Shown in pieces: positions 16,092 to 25,022 of a DNA stretch of 45,430 bases. Below the pieces are notes generated by a model. The model saw only the letters and a program-made list of their open reading frames with translations. It made no database searches and was not told the DNA's origin. Every line of letters begins with the position of its first letter. The first letter of the stretch is position 1. The stretch spans positions 1 through 45,430 of the forward strand of contig JACPYM010000120.1 of assembly GCA_016196035.1 (NCBI GenBank), given 5' to 3'. The stretch is from Acidobacteriota bacterium. Lineage in GTDB: Bacteria; Acidobacteriota; Blastocatellia; RBC074. The position numbers and the translations under genes are program-made.

Positions 16092-16505
16092 GACGGAATG
16101 GCTGGTTGCAATTTGATGGTTCACCACGAGACAGGAAGCTATCCGAAATGGAAAGCCTCCGCTTGCGATGGCTTGCGGAAAACTAGCGGTGAATTGTTGC
16201 CCCAAGGCGTAGTGCGCTCCCAATTCCCCGCATTCAAAAAGAAAGAGGGCGCGAACCCAACGTATTTCCACGAGAGGCACCGCGAAGCGCCTTGAGAGAA
16301 ACACGCCAAGTCGCGCCCAATTGGGGCGCGTTCATCGGTGGCTCTCTCGTCCGGGAGTGAAAATTCGCGGTTTTCTCGTGGACCTAGCCGTTGTGACGCG
16401 AAAATTATTGTGCTGTTGCTATGTTAACATGGTCGTTTTGAGCTTTGTTTGTGGCCGCAAGGCCGAGACAGCGTAAACTGTTTAGATTTATGCGCAGACC
16501 TGTTT
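16092..16505. other. 414-base non-coding stretch
   Basis: No supported gene. It holds an inverted repeat with 7-bp arms CGCGCCC/GGGCGCG (16312-16318 and 16324-16330, AATTG loop), too far from a T-run to be a clear terminator. The A/T-rich patch at about 16400-16445 is a plausible promoter zone for the FTR1 gene, but no convincing -35/-10 pair stands out. A 33-codon frame beginning near 16334 on the minus strand (MNAPQLGATW) has no supporting features. Confidence 0.4.
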
Positions 16506-16733
16506 TCATTTCGGCCCTTTTTTCAACGCTTGGTAATATTCAATTTTTGCCAAGCGTGCCAAATACGGGGACGGATCGTTCTGGAATGTCTCCAAGCAGA
16601 GCGGGCAGCACAGGCTCAGCATTGTGCCCTTGTGATTGATTCGCGCAAAACCTCGGTCGCCTTCCACGTTTTTGCCACAAACCACACATGTTGGCACGTC
16701 GTTTTGATAACCGATTGTGTCTTCAATGCTCAT
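16506..16733 (-). CDS. TRASH/YHS-like metal-binding protein
   Basis: A 75-residue cytoplasmic protein with CVVC at residues 16-19 and CCPLCLETFQNDP at 42-54. The spacing and the aromatic/Phe context resemble TRASH/YHS-type treble-clef metal-binding domains found in copper and mercury operons. It is the last gene of the CusCBA-type operon, 5 bases after the CcmH-like gene. Likely a soft-metal chaperone or sensor; no DNA-binding domain is present. Confidence 0.72.
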   Translation of the reverse strand: MSIEDTIGYQNDVPTCVVCGKNVEGDRGFARINHKGTMLSLCCPLCLETFQNDPSPYLARLAKIEYYQALKKGPK

Positions 16734-16738
16734 GTGAA

Positions 16739-17149
16739 TTACGATTTCAAGCCGCCGTATTTCTTGTTCACCGCGTCAGCGGCCTCGGCCTCACTGCGGC
16801 CATTGCGCAACTGTTCTTGGATGAAGGCGCGTTCTTGCTGGGCGGTCGCACAACTGCAAATGTCCAGCCGCTCCTCACCGCAAGTTCCGCAGGAGCAGGC
16901 GAACCGGGCGGCTACGCGGGCCACTGCCGGGTCAACGACTGGCGGCGCGGTCGAATTGAGGCGTGAGAATTGGGATGAATCGAGGGCGGGCGGCGTCATC
17001 GGAGTCGCGGTTGTCCCGGACGCGGGCGGGACGGAATAACGGCGAGGTTCGCGGTCGTGATTCCACAGCAGCACGAGCGTGCCGATGGCAATTGCGCCAA
17101 TTGCGAATCCAACTCCGAGTGGAGCGAGAAGATTGTTGTTCGATTTCAT
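16739..17149 (-). CDS. membrane-anchored CcmH/NrfF-like Cys protein
   Basis: A 136-residue protein with one N-terminal membrane helix (GVGFAIGAIAIGTLVLLW), a Pro/Ser/Thr-rich linker and a C-terminal domain of about 55 residues. The domain has C85, C87, C90, C98 and C100, then AFIQEQLRNGRSEAEAADAV and KKYGGL. The helix-plus-YG pattern is that of CcmH/NrfF, where a CxxC handles apocytochrome thiols. Here the Cys are more numerous and no other ccm genes are nearby. A role in delivering or reducing copper beside the pump is inferred. The start at 17149 is chosen because it gives the membrane anchor; it lies 17 bases after the CusA stop. Confidence 0.72.
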   Translation of the reverse strand: MKSNNNLLAPLGVGFAIGAIAIGTLVLLWNHDREPRRYSVPPASGTTATPMTPPALDSSQFSRLNSTAPPVVDPAVARVAARFACSCGTCGEERLDICSCATAQQERAFIQEQLRNGRSEAEAADAVNKKYGGLKS

Positions 17150-17166
17150 AAACGAGAGCGGCTGGT

Positions 17167-20100
17167 TCAGTTTGACGCCGGGATTGCCGGCAAGCCGGGT
17201 TCGGGTGGCTGGTTTTGACGATTGATGGCCCGCGAACGCCACAGATAGTAAATGGCCGGATAGACCAGCAGTTCCATCAGCGTGGAAGTCACAACGCCGC
17301 CGACCATCGGGGTGGCGATGCGTTTCATCACGTCCGCACCCGCGCCGTGACTCCAGAGAATGGGCGCAAGGCCCGCGATAATGACGCAGGCGGTCATGGC
17401 TTTCGGGCGGACGCGCTTGACTGCACCGTGGTAAATGGCGTCGCGCAGGTCGGTGAGGTTGCGCATCTTGCCATCTTTGATCCATTGGGCGTGGGCGATG
17501 TCGAGGTAGAGCAACATGACCACGCCGGTTTCGGCGTCGAGGCCGGCCAGCGCGATGATGCCAACCCAAACGGCGACGCTCATGTTGTAGCCAAGCCAAT
17601 GAACCACCGCGAACGCGCCCACCAGCGAGAACGGCACGGCCAGCATGACAATGGCGGTTTTGATGGCGGAGCGGGTGTTGAGATAGATGATGAGGATGAT
17701 GATGAGCAGCGTGAGTGGCACAACAATCATCAACCGTTGTTGGGCGCGAATCATGTATTCGTATTGGCCGCTCCAAAAGATGTTGTAGCCGCTGGGTAGT
17801 TTGATCGTGCCGCTGGCGACAGCGTCGTTGACGGCGCGCATGGCCGTCTGAACGTAAGTGCCCACGTCAATGCCTTTCACGTCCACGTAAATCCAGGCGT
17901 TGGGCACGGCGGCTTCACTCTTGATTCCCATCGGCGCGTGGACGGTTTCGATTTTCGCCAGTTGACCAAGCGGCACTTGCGCGCCGGTGGGTGTCGGCAC
18001 GACGATTTCACGGAGCGCGCCGAGGTTTTCGCGGAAATCGCGGCTGTAACGAAGATTAACAGCGTAACGCTCCAAGCCTTCGACGGTCGTGGTCAGCGGC
18101 ATACCGCCCAACGCGACTTCAAGCACTTCCTGCACATCGCCAACCGTGAGGCCGTAGCGGGCGATGGCATCGCGGTCAATGTTGAACTCGACGTAATTGC
18201 CGCCCATCGTCCGTTCCGCAAACGCACTCAACGTGCCGGGCACACCTTTCACCACCGCTTCCACCTCTGACGCGACGCGCTCCAGTTCCGCCAAGTCCGG
18301 CCCGGCGATTTTGATGCCGACGGGCGTCTTGATCCCGGTGGCGAGCATGTCAATGCGGGTCTTGATGGGCATGGTCCAGGCGTTGTTCAAGCCGGGTATC
18401 TGGACGGCGGCGTTCATCGCGTCCACCAATTCGTCGGGTGTGCGCGAACGATGCGCGATGACTTTGCCGCTCTCGTCCTTGATGTCCACGGCGGGCCAGT
18501 CCTTTTCTTCCTTGAGCATGATGGTCGTCTCGATCATGTCGAACGGCGCAGGGTCAGTGGCTGATTCCGCGCGGCCAATCTTGCCAAAGACATGATGAAC
18601 CTCCGGGAAGCTCTTGATGATTTTGTCGGTGACTTGAACGATCTCGCGCGCCTTGGTGGGCGAGATGCCCGGAAAGGTTGTCGGCATGTAGAGCAGATCG
18701 CCTTCGTAGAGCGGCGGCATATACTCCGAACCGATGTTCTGGTAAGGGAAAACTTTCCCGACCTTGAACGCCCACTCCTTGGCTTTGCCGTCGGGAAGAA
18801 TTTTCGCAACCAGGCTGTTCCATGGGAAAAACACCCAGACGATGAGGGCGGCGGCACTGAAGATAACCGACCAGCGCCATTTGATGACGAAATCAATCAC
18901 CGGATGATAAAGCCAGATGAGGAAGCGATTGATGGGATTCTTTTCCTCCGCTGGGATTTTGCCGCGAATGAAGAAGCCCATCAAAATCGGCGCGAGCGTG
19001 ATGGAGAGCAGCGCGGCTGCACCCATCGAGTAAGTCTTGGTGAAGGCCAGAGGTTTGAACAACCGCCCTTCCTGCGCCTGCAAAGTGAATACAGGGATGA
19101 ACGACACCGTGATGACGAGCAGCGAATAAAACAACGTCGGACCGACTTCAATGGAGGCATCGCGAATGATTTCCCAATGCGGCTTTTTGCCCTGGTCGTG
19201 CTCCATGTGTTTGTGCGCGTTCTCGATCATGATGATGACCGCGTCCACCATCGCGCCAATGGCGATGGCAATGCCGCCGAGCGACATGATGTTCGAGCTG
19301 ATGCCCTGGCCATACATGACGGAAAACGACATCAGCACGGCGATGGGTAGAATGAGAATCGCCACAAACGCGCTGCGCAGGTGCATCAGAAAGGCGATGC
19401 ACACCAACGCCACGACGATGCTTTCCTCGATGAGCTTTTCTTCGAGCGTCTTCACCGCGCGGCCAATCAATGCGGTGCGATCGTAGGCGACGCTGTAATG
19501 CACGTCCGCTGGCAGGCCCTTCATTGCCTCGTCGAGCCGTTGCTTCACGTCGAGAATGACTTGCCGCGCATTCGCGCCGTAACGGACAACCACGACACCA
19601 CCGACGGTTTCACCTTCGCCGTTCAATTCCGCGATGCCCCGGCGCATATCCGGGCCAAGCTGCACGTTGGCGACCTGGCTCAACAGAATCGGCACGCCGC
19701 CTTCGCCAACGCCGACCGCAACTTTCTTCAAATCCTCAAGGCTTGTGATGTAACCGCGGACTCGGAGAATGAATTCCTTTTCCGACAGTTCGATGGAACG
19801 TCCGCCGACTTCGCCGTTGCTTTTCTTCACCGCCATTGCCACTTCGGAAATCGAAAGGTTGTAGGCGCGGAGTTTGGTGGGATCAACCGTGACCTGATAT
19901 TGCTTCACGAAGCCGCCGATGGACGCAACTTCGGACACACCTTCGACGGAAGCCAATTGATAACGCAGATACCAGTCCTGCATGGAGCGGAGTTGGGCGA
20001 GGTCGCGGTTGGTTGAGTTGATGGAATACATGAACGCCCAACCGACGCCTGTTGCGTCCGGGCCAAGGGACGGCGCGACGCCCTGGGGCAAGCGCCCGCT

Positions 20101-20451
20101 CAGGCCGCTCAGATATTCAAGCACACGCGTGCGTGCCCAATAAGGGTCAGTGCCATCCTGAAAAATGACATACACGAACGAATAGCCGTAAAACGAATAG
20201 CCGCGAACAACCTTCGCCTTCGGCACGGAGAGCATCTTCGTGGTGAGCGGATACGTGACCTGATCCTGAACGATCTGCGGCGCTTGGCCGGGCCATTCCG
20301 TATAGACGATGACCTGCACGTCTGACTGGTCAGGCAGCGCATCCAGCGGGATGTTCTTCACCGAGTAAACGCCGACCAGCACCAGGACAATCGTTCCCAG
20401 CAGAACGATGAATTTGTTTTTGAGCGAAAAATCTATGATGCCTTTGAGCAT
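17167..20451 (-). CDS. cusA: Cu(I)/Ag(I) RND efflux pump (CusA)
   Basis: A 1094-residue HME-RND pump. TM4 reads GGIAIAIGAMVDAVIIMIEN, the Cu/Ag-type version with one proton-relay Asp. All three methionines of the E. coli CusA copper relay have counterparts: GSEYMPPLYEGD, PAPFDMIETT and RIDMLATGIKTPVGIK. It is 12-TM with two large periplasmic loops and usual length. In E. coli this subunit captures Cu(I)/Ag(I) from the periplasm and hands it to CusB and CusC. The operon order here is outer-membrane protein, anchored HMBD protein, CusB, CusA, then the CcmH-like and TRASH-like genes. CusB stops 18 bases upstream. Confidence 0.96.
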   Translation of the reverse strand: MLKGIIDFSLKNKFIVLLGTIVLVLVGVYSVKNIPLDALPDQSDVQVIVYTEWPGQAPQIVQDQVTYPLTTKMLSVPKAKVVRGYSFYGYSFVYVIFQDGTDPYWARTRVLEYLSGLSGRLPQGVAPSLGPDATGVGWAFMYSINSTNRDLAQLRSMQDWYLRYQLASVEGVSEVASIGGFVKQYQVTVDPTKLRAYNLSISEVAMAVKKSNGEVGGRSIELSEKEFILRVRGYITSLEDLKKVAVGVGEGGVPILLSQVANVQLGPDMRRGIAELNGEGETVGGVVVVRYGANARQVILDVKQRLDEAMKGLPADVHYSVAYDRTALIGRAVKTLEEKLIEESIVVALVCIAFLMHLRSAFVAILILPIAVLMSFSVMYGQGISSNIMSLGGIAIAIGAMVDAVIIMIENAHKHMEHDQGKKPHWEIIRDASIEVGPTLFYSLLVITVSFIPVFTLQAQEGRLFKPLAFTKTYSMGAAALLSITLAPILMGFFIRGKIPAEEKNPINRFLIWLYHPVIDFVIKWRWSVIFSAAALIVWVFFPWNSLVAKILPDGKAKEWAFKVGKVFPYQNIGSEYMPPLYEGDLLYMPTTFPGISPTKAREIVQVTDKIIKSFPEVHHVFGKIGRAESATDPAPFDMIETTIMLKEEKDWPAVDIKDESGKVIAHRSRTPDELVDAMNAAVQIPGLNNAWTMPIKTRIDMLATGIKTPVGIKIAGPDLAELERVASEVEAVVKGVPGTLSAFAERTMGGNYVEFNIDRDAIARYGLTVGDVQEVLEVALGGMPLTTTVEGLERYAVNLRYSRDFRENLGALREIVVPTPTGAQVPLGQLAKIETVHAPMGIKSEAAVPNAWIYVDVKGIDVGTYVQTAMRAVNDAVASGTIKLPSGYNIFWSGQYEYMIRAQQRLMIVVPLTLLIIILIIYLNTRSAIKTAIVMLAVPFSLVGAFAVVHWLGYNMSVAVWVGIIALAGLDAETGVVMLLYLDIAHAQWIKDGKMRNLTDLRDAIYHGAVKRVRPKAMTACVIIAGLAPILWSHGAGADVMKRIATPMVGGVVTSTLMELLVYPAIYYLWRSRAINRQNQPPEPGLPAIPASN

Positions 20452-20469
20452 GGTAATGTTCCTTTACGC

Positions 20470-22416
20470 TCAGTTTTTGTGGTCGTGCGCGGGAGACCCC
20501 ATCGGTGGATGCTGCTTGCGCCAGTTTTCCTCCGCGATTTTTCCATGCGGAACAGTGCTGGTAATCACCAGTTCCATTTCGCACTTCGGACATTTGCCCG
20601 GTTTGTCCGAGACCACGTCAGCGTGGGCTGCCATCGGGCAGGTATAGAGTGTGGAAGGAATCGCGGCTGAACTTGCGGACGCAGCGGGAATGGGCGGCGC
20701 TTCCATCACGGGAATGAGTGTCATGCCGCATTTGGGGCAGTTGCCCGGCTTGGCCTCATGCACGTCGCCGTGTTCGGGCATCGGGCAGGTGTAGTGAAGA
20801 AGCTTCCCGCCGGGTTGTAGCTTTTTCAGCGTCGCTTGAGACACGGGCACGAGCGTCATGGCGCACAGCGGGCACTTGCCGGGTTGGTTGTATTCAATGG
20901 AGACGTGCTCCGGCATCGGGCAGATGTATTTGACGGTGGCGTTTGTGGTGGCGGAAGCCATGCCGGGCATTCCTTCGTGACCTTTGGTTGTCGTGCCTGT
21001 GTCTGTTGCTCTTTCTCCGGCAGTTGGCGCTTTTGCGGTGGCCTCTTTTGGCTTGAGCATTTTTTGGATGGCCTCGCGAAGTTGGCTTTCCGAATCGAGC
21101 ATGAATTGGCCGGACGTAACGATTCGTTCGCTTTCGCTCAACCCACTCAACACTTGATACATATCACCCTCGGCCTGCGGACCGAGCGTGACGGTGCGCG
21201 GATCGAACTTGCCGCCGTCCAACGCGACGAAAACAGTGGTCTTCTCGCCGCTGCGCAAAACGGCCATATCAGGCACGAGTAACGCGGATGGCTCTAACTC
21301 CGACATAACCTGAACCGTGGCGAACATTCCGGGTTTGAGGAAATAGCCGGGGTTGTGGAATTCCATCCTCACTTTTGCGGTGCGGGTTTTCTCGTCCACA
21401 TTCGGATAGATGTAAGTCACTCGCCCACGGAACTCGCGGTCATTCAGATACGAAAGTGTGACGGTCGCTTCCTGGCCGAGCTTGAGGTAAACCAAATCCT
21501 GTTCGTAAATCTGCGCCTGCACCCAGACCAGTCCCAAGTCAGCCAGCCGGTAAATCTTCATGCCGGCGTCCACCATCTGGCCTTGCACCACCATTTTATC
21601 GGCCACAAATCCATCCTGCGGCGCGACAATTCGCAATGTCTTCGTCGCCTTGCGCGTCTTCTCCAGTTCGGCGATTTGCTCGTCGGAAATGTCGAAGAAT
21701 TTCAATTTCGTCAGCGCGGAAGTTTTGAGCGCATCATTGCCCGCGCCCACTTTGTTCGTCGGATCGGTGGCGAGAAGATACTCGACTTGCGCGCTGTAAA
21801 GTTCGGGCGAATAAATCTCGAACAACGGATCGCCCTTCATCACCAGTTGCCCGGTGGCATTCACGTAAAGCTTTTCAATCCAGCCTTTGAATTTGGTCGT
21901 CACGTCCGCCAGAGCCGTTTCGTTGTATTCAATCGCGCCGACCGTGCGAATGGCCCGGCGCAGCGGCCCACGCGTGACGGTCGCGGTTCGGATGCCCATG
22001 GTCTGCGTGGTCACCGGGTCAACCGCAATGGCGGAAGATTCTGCCGCTGCCGCTTCGTCCTCGTAAACCGCCACCATGTCCATGCCCATGCTATCCTTGC
22101 CCGGCCCGGGCTTCACCTCGCCGGGATTCATGGTGGACTTGTAGTATTTGATCTTCCGTTCGCCGGACGTGGCAGGTGTGCCGCCTGCACCTGATGCCTG
22201 TTTGCGAATGGGCGTGAGCTTCATCCCGCAAATTGGGCAGTTGCCGGGCGTGTCTTGAACGACCTGTGGGTGCATTCCGCAGGTGTAAAGGGTTTTGCCT
22301 TCCTTGGCGGACTCGCTCGCGGCCGTATGGTTGTGACCGGTGGAACGTCCGATAAAGAATGCGCCGACGCCAACTGCGGCGATGGCAATGATGGCAACAA
22401 TGGTCTTGGATTTCAT
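20470..22416 (-). CDS. cusB: CusB-type adaptor with four CPxC metal modules
   Basis: A 648-residue periplasmic adaptor of the Cu/Ag RND pump, longer than usual (about 400-500). An anchor or signal helix covers 5-23. A first heavy-metal-binding module follows (YTCGMHP, then CPICGMKLTPI, residues 44-70), then the standard CusB pair segment with STMNPGEVKPGPGKDSMGMD. The membrane-fusion barrel and hairpin cover about 130-440. Three further modules end the protein: CPMPEHVS..CPLCAMTLVPV at about 496-526, [19 protein letters not shown] at 541-570, and CPMAAHAD..CPKCEMELVIT at 593-619. In two of them the Gly before Met is changed (CAM, CEM). Three C-terminal modules are unusual and suggest extra metal capacity or delivery to CusA. 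Confidence 0.93.
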   Translation of the reverse strand: MKSKTIVAIIAIAAVGVGAFFIGRSTGHNHTAASESAKEGKTLYTCGMHPQVVQDTPGNCPICGMKLTPIRKQASGAGGTPATSGERKIKYYKSTMNPGEVKPGPGKDSMGMDMVAVYEDEAAAAESSAIAVDPVTTQTMGIRTATVTRGPLRRAIRTVGAIEYNETALADVTTKFKGWIEKLYVNATGQLVMKGDPLFEIYSPELYSAQVEYLLATDPTNKVGAGNDALKTSALTKLKFFDISDEQIAELEKTRKATKTLRIVAPQDGFVADKMVVQGQMVDAGMKIYRLADLGLVWVQAQIYEQDLVYLKLGQEATVTLSYLNDREFRGRVTYIYPNVDEKTRTAKVRMEFHNPGYFLKPGMFATVQVMSELEPSALLVPDMAVLRSGEKTTVFVALDGGKFDPRTVTLGPQAEGDMYQVLSGLSESERIVTSGQFMLDSESQLREAIQKMLKPKEATAKAPTAGERATDTGTTTKGHEGMPGMASATTNATVKYICPMPEHVSIEYNQPGKCPLCAMTLVPVSQATLKKLQPGGKLLHYTCPMPEHGDVHEAKPGNCPKCGMTLIPVMEAPPIPAASASSAAIPSTLYTCPMAAHADVVSDKPGKCPKCEMELVITSTVPHGKIAEENWRKQHPPMGSPAHDHKN

Positions 22417-22417
22417 A

Positions 22418-22837
22418 TCAGTGGGAAGATTGCGTCACCGAGTCGGAGGAATTGGTTGAGTTGTTCGCGGACGGTGCAACCGTCCAGCCGGGAATCGGCG
22501 GATGTCCCGGCGGCAATGTTCGTTCCAACGCAGGCTCGGTCGTGTTCTTGTCAGCGCAACAACCGGAATGATTCTCGCCGCTGCTGCCGCATTGCTCGTG
22601 GCCTGCTTTCACCTCTCCCGCAGGCACGAGCGCCATGCCGCACTTTGGGCAATCGCCCGGTTTGGCGCTCACCACGTCGGGGTGCATCGGACAGGTGTAT
22701 TGCTCGCCAGCGACAGTTTTCGCCCTCACGTTTTGCAAGCGCGTGGGCACGTCGAAATACAGGCCCGCCGCTGCGCCGACAAAAATCGTCAAAAGCAGGA
22801 TGCCGATCAGCCGGAGGTTTTTCGTGAAGAAGTTCAT
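22418..22837 (-). CDS. membrane-anchored heavy-metal-binding (HMBD) protein
   Basis: A 139-residue protein. One N-terminal membrane helix (IGILLLTIFVGAAAGLYF, about 11-28) is followed by a single HMBD module, [21 protein letters not shown], at 47-72. A Cys/His-rich stretch follows (GHEQCGSSGENHSGCCADK, 79-97) and then a Pro/Ser-rich tail. It lies between the outer-membrane and CusB genes, 1 base from CusB. A periplasmic metal-presenting factor for the pump is the likely role, by analogy with CusF, whose gene is not seen here. It is not homologous to CusF. Confidence 0.85.
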   Translation of the reverse strand: MNFFTKNLRLIGILLLTIFVGAAAGLYFDVPTRLQNVRAKTVAGEQYTCPMHPDVVSAKPGDCPKCGMALVPAGEVKAGHEQCGSSGENHSGCCADKNTTEPALERTLPPGHPPIPGWTVAPSANNSTNSSDSVTQSSH

Positions 22838-22855
22838 GATTGGTATGGTTTGTCG

Positions 22856-24277
22856 TTACATTCCGCCCCGACTCTTTTTGCTCATGGAAGGCTGCGCGCT
22901 CTTTGGGGTGTTGCTGCTAACGCTGCCGCCCATTGCCGCGCCTGTCGGGGGCATTCCACGGACGATCAAGGACAGTTCCGCCAAAACCACTTCGCGTTGC
23001 GCGGCGACTTCCACCTTGTCCAACTGGAAGCCGAGCAACGTGCGCTCGGCATCAATCACGTTGATGAACTCCGTCTGCCCGGACAGGTAACTGGCCCGCG
23101 CGACTTCCAGCGACTTCAGCGCCTTGGGCACAAGCTGATCGTTCAAGACCTCCAAATTACGTGTGGCCTCGCGATAGAGATACATCCGTTCGGTCACGTC
23201 CACCGCCAGTTGGATCTGTTCGTCGGACAAACGCGCCTGCGCGGAACGCTTGCCGGCCTGCGCTTCGGCGATTTGTGCCGCGATTTTGTCGCGCCAGATG
23301 GGAAGCGACACTGTGCCGAGCGGACGATAGAGCGTGGGATTCATCTTCACGTCCGCCATCAAGCCGAGGCTGAAATCCGGCAAGCGCGACCGTTTGGCCA
23401 AGGTGATCGAGGCTTCGGCAGCGCGCACGTCAGCCGCCATCGCCTTGAGTTGGGTGTTTTGCGCCAAGGCCGTTTCAAACACCTGATCGCCGGAAAGGTC
23501 CAGCGCGGTGGACTCGAATCGTCCGGGCATCGGTGGTTCGGGGTCAGTCCCGCCCAAGCCTAGCGCGGCTTTGAATTGCGCCATGAGCGCGCTGCGCGAG
23601 TCGTCGAGATTGGCGATTTCTGTTTTGAGGCTGTCTTGTTCGATTTGGGCGCGCAGCACGTCCTGCAAGGTGGCTTTGCCGACTTCGTTTTGGGCGCGGG
23701 CGGATTTCTCCACGTCGCTCAATAGTTGCAACGTCTCGCGATCAACGCGGATTTTTTCTGCAAGGAAATAGAGCTGGTAATAGGCGCGCTTCACGTCGAA
23801 AGCGCTCGCGAGCGCCGCTGATTGAAACGTGAAATACCGGGATTGGCTTTCCGCCGACGCGATCTGCGCGCCAACTCGCAGCTTGTCCGGCCACGGAATC
23901 GTTCCCATCAGGCCGGGCATCACAGACGTGACAATGTTTTGAATGTCCATTTGAAACGTCAACTGCGGGTCAGGCAGCGACCGCGCCTGGGTGATGCGTT
24001 CAATGGATGCCAGCCAATCGTAGTAAGCCGCTTCCACCTTGGGCTGGTTGAGCAGTGCGAACGCGAGATAGTTGCTCAAGCCGGACTCGCCGGTCAGTTC
24101 AGGTAACGCGGGTTTTTCACCATGCGGGCGGTAGCCGCTCGCCGCCGCCTCCGCCTGACGGCGTGCGGCCTTCTCGGCTTTCGTGGGAATGCCTTTGCAA
24201 CCGGCCAGCAGCAAACCAACGAGCACAAGACTGGTTGCGCCAGTGAGCCAGCGGCGGGATTTATTTTCTAAATTCAT
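22856..24277 (-). CDS. cusC: outer-membrane channel (CusC/TolC family)
   Basis: A 473-residue outer-membrane efflux lipoprotein. The lipobox is VLVGLLLAGCKG (Cys near 27). The two TolC-type repeats follow with long helices (LLSDVEKSARAQNEVGKATL; TVSLPIWRDKIAAQIAEAQA) and the C-terminal ERTLLGFQLDKVEV region typical of the second repeat. It ends SKKSRGGM. First structural gene of the CusCBA-type operon, 18 bases before the HMBD protein gene. Confidence 0.93.
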   Translation of the reverse strand: MNLENKSRRWLTGATSLVLVGLLLAGCKGIPTKAEKAARRQAEAAASGYRPHGEKPALPELTGESGLSNYLAFALLNQPKVEAAYYDWLASIERITQARSLPDPQLTFQMDIQNIVTSVMPGLMGTIPWPDKLRVGAQIASAESQSRYFTFQSAALASAFDVKRAYYQLYFLAEKIRVDRETLQLLSDVEKSARAQNEVGKATLQDVLRAQIEQDSLKTEIANLDDSRSALMAQFKAALGLGGTDPEPPMPGRFESTALDLSGDQVFETALAQNTQLKAMAADVRAAEASITLAKRSRLPDFSLGLMADVKMNPTLYRPLGTVSLPIWRDKIAAQIAEAQAGKRSAQARLSDEQIQLAVDVTERMYLYREATRNLEVLNDQLVPKALKSLEVARASYLSGQTEFINVIDAERTLLGFQLDKVEVAAQREVVLAELSLIVRGMPPTGAAMGGSVSSNTPKSAQPSMSKKSRGGM

Positions 24278-24324
24278 GCTGTCGAGATTCGTTCAATTCC
24301 GTTACGACGACGAACTGGATCGTG

Positions 24325-24471
24325 CTAATGACATGAACCCTGATGCGTGGAGTGGTCGGTTGCGCCGCCGCCGGAAGAAGCGCATCCCGCCAAGAAGATC
24401 GCACCTGCCAGTGCTACCGCGAGCGCGATGCGTGCGAAGTTGATTTTGGAGCGGTGTTGGACTGGTTTCAT
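24325..24471 (-). CDS. 48-residue His-tailed lipoprotein
   Basis: A small gene, MKPVQHRSKINFARI to STHQGSCH. It has a clear lipoprotein signal (LAVALAGAIFLAGC, Cys at 30) followed by only 18 residues (ASSGGGATDHSTHQGSCH) with three His and one Cys. The start is the only ATG giving the signal peptide, and the frame is closed by TAG. It sits directly upstream of cusC, about 47 bases, and is probably in its operon. The similar 39-residue lipoprotein at 42936-43055 also ends in a His tail. A tethered metal-binding peptide is inferred. Confidence 0.72.
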   Translation of the reverse strand: MKPVQHRSKINFARIALAVALAGAIFLAGCASSGGGATDHSTHQGSCH

Positions 24472-24509
24472 GATCATCTTCAAGGTTTTGTCGTTGCTCT
24501 ATTACCATC

Positions 24510-24546
24510 GCGACTCCGCCCCCATCCTTTGGGGCAGCGGAGTCGC
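24510..24546. repeat. hairpin GCGACTCCG/CGGAGTCGC
   Basis: Perfect 9-bp arms at 24510-24518 and 24538-24546, with an inner CCCC/GGGG pairing. It lies between the small lipoprotein gene and the OB-like gene at 24639. No T-run follows on either strand, so it is either a weak terminator of the upstream transcript or a structured leader of the cusC operon. Confidence 0.5.
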
Positions 24547-24638
24547 ACAATTTTCCGCTTTGTGATCGGGAGCTTTTCCGCTCCGCACATTGATTACGTC
24601 ATCGGAGACAAAATCCCTCCATTTTTTCTCCAGCCTGC

Positions 24639-25022
24639 TCAATGAAGCGGGGCGTATGGCACGGAGACATAGACGTGGTGTGCGATGTATTGGCTGGCCG
24701 CGAAATGCGCTTGCGTGCCCGATGCCGGATGGAAATGAACTCGCACAGATTTCCCTGGTTCAACTTCGTCGGGCCGGATCGGAATCCCGTTCTTCCAAAA
24801 CTTTGTGCTCCTGTCCCACGCGAAAACAACAGGTTCACCCGGCTTCAAAGGCAACAAGGTGAGGCTTTGGTTCGTAAGGTCTATGGACTGGACAGTGCCG
24901 TTGAAGCTCAACCCGTGGATCGGTCCGGGGTAGGCGCGATGACTTGCGCAGCCGGACCAAAGCAAACCCGCGAACGCGAGAATCAATCCGACAAACAGCA
25001 AGTATCTTTGGGCGTTTTTCAT
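24639..25022 (-). CDS. small OB-like lipoprotein, copy 2
   Basis: A 127-residue lipoprotein (ILAFAGLLWSGCASH, Cys near 25). The domain reads FNGTVQSIDLTNQSLTLLPL, then FAWDRSTKFWKNGIPIRPDE, then GKSVRVHFHPASG. It shares VQSIDLTN and the D-S-T-K/R-F pattern with the next gene upstream (25019-25360), a clear paralogue, and more weakly with 5892-6242. The start overlaps that gene's stop as ATGA. The C-terminus is His-rich (HFAASQYIAHHVYVS). An OB-like periplasmic metal carrier is plausible but unproven. Confidence 0.75.
   Translation of the reverse strand: MKNAQRYLLFVGLILAFAGLLWSGCASHRAYPGPIHGLSFNGTVQSIDLTNQSLTLLPLKPGEPVVFAWDRSTKFWKNGIPIRPDEVEPGKSVRVHFHPASGTQAHFAASQYIAHHVYVSVPYAPLH

Noticed and set aside
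18592-19350. 252-codon plus-strand frame with many His/Asp/Arg
   Set aside because: Antisense to cusA; the charged composition is the mirror of membrane-helix codons.
22502-23563. 353-codon plus-strand frame
   Set aside because: Runs opposite the HMBD and cusC genes, rich in His/Arg/Gln with no domain; a shadow frame.
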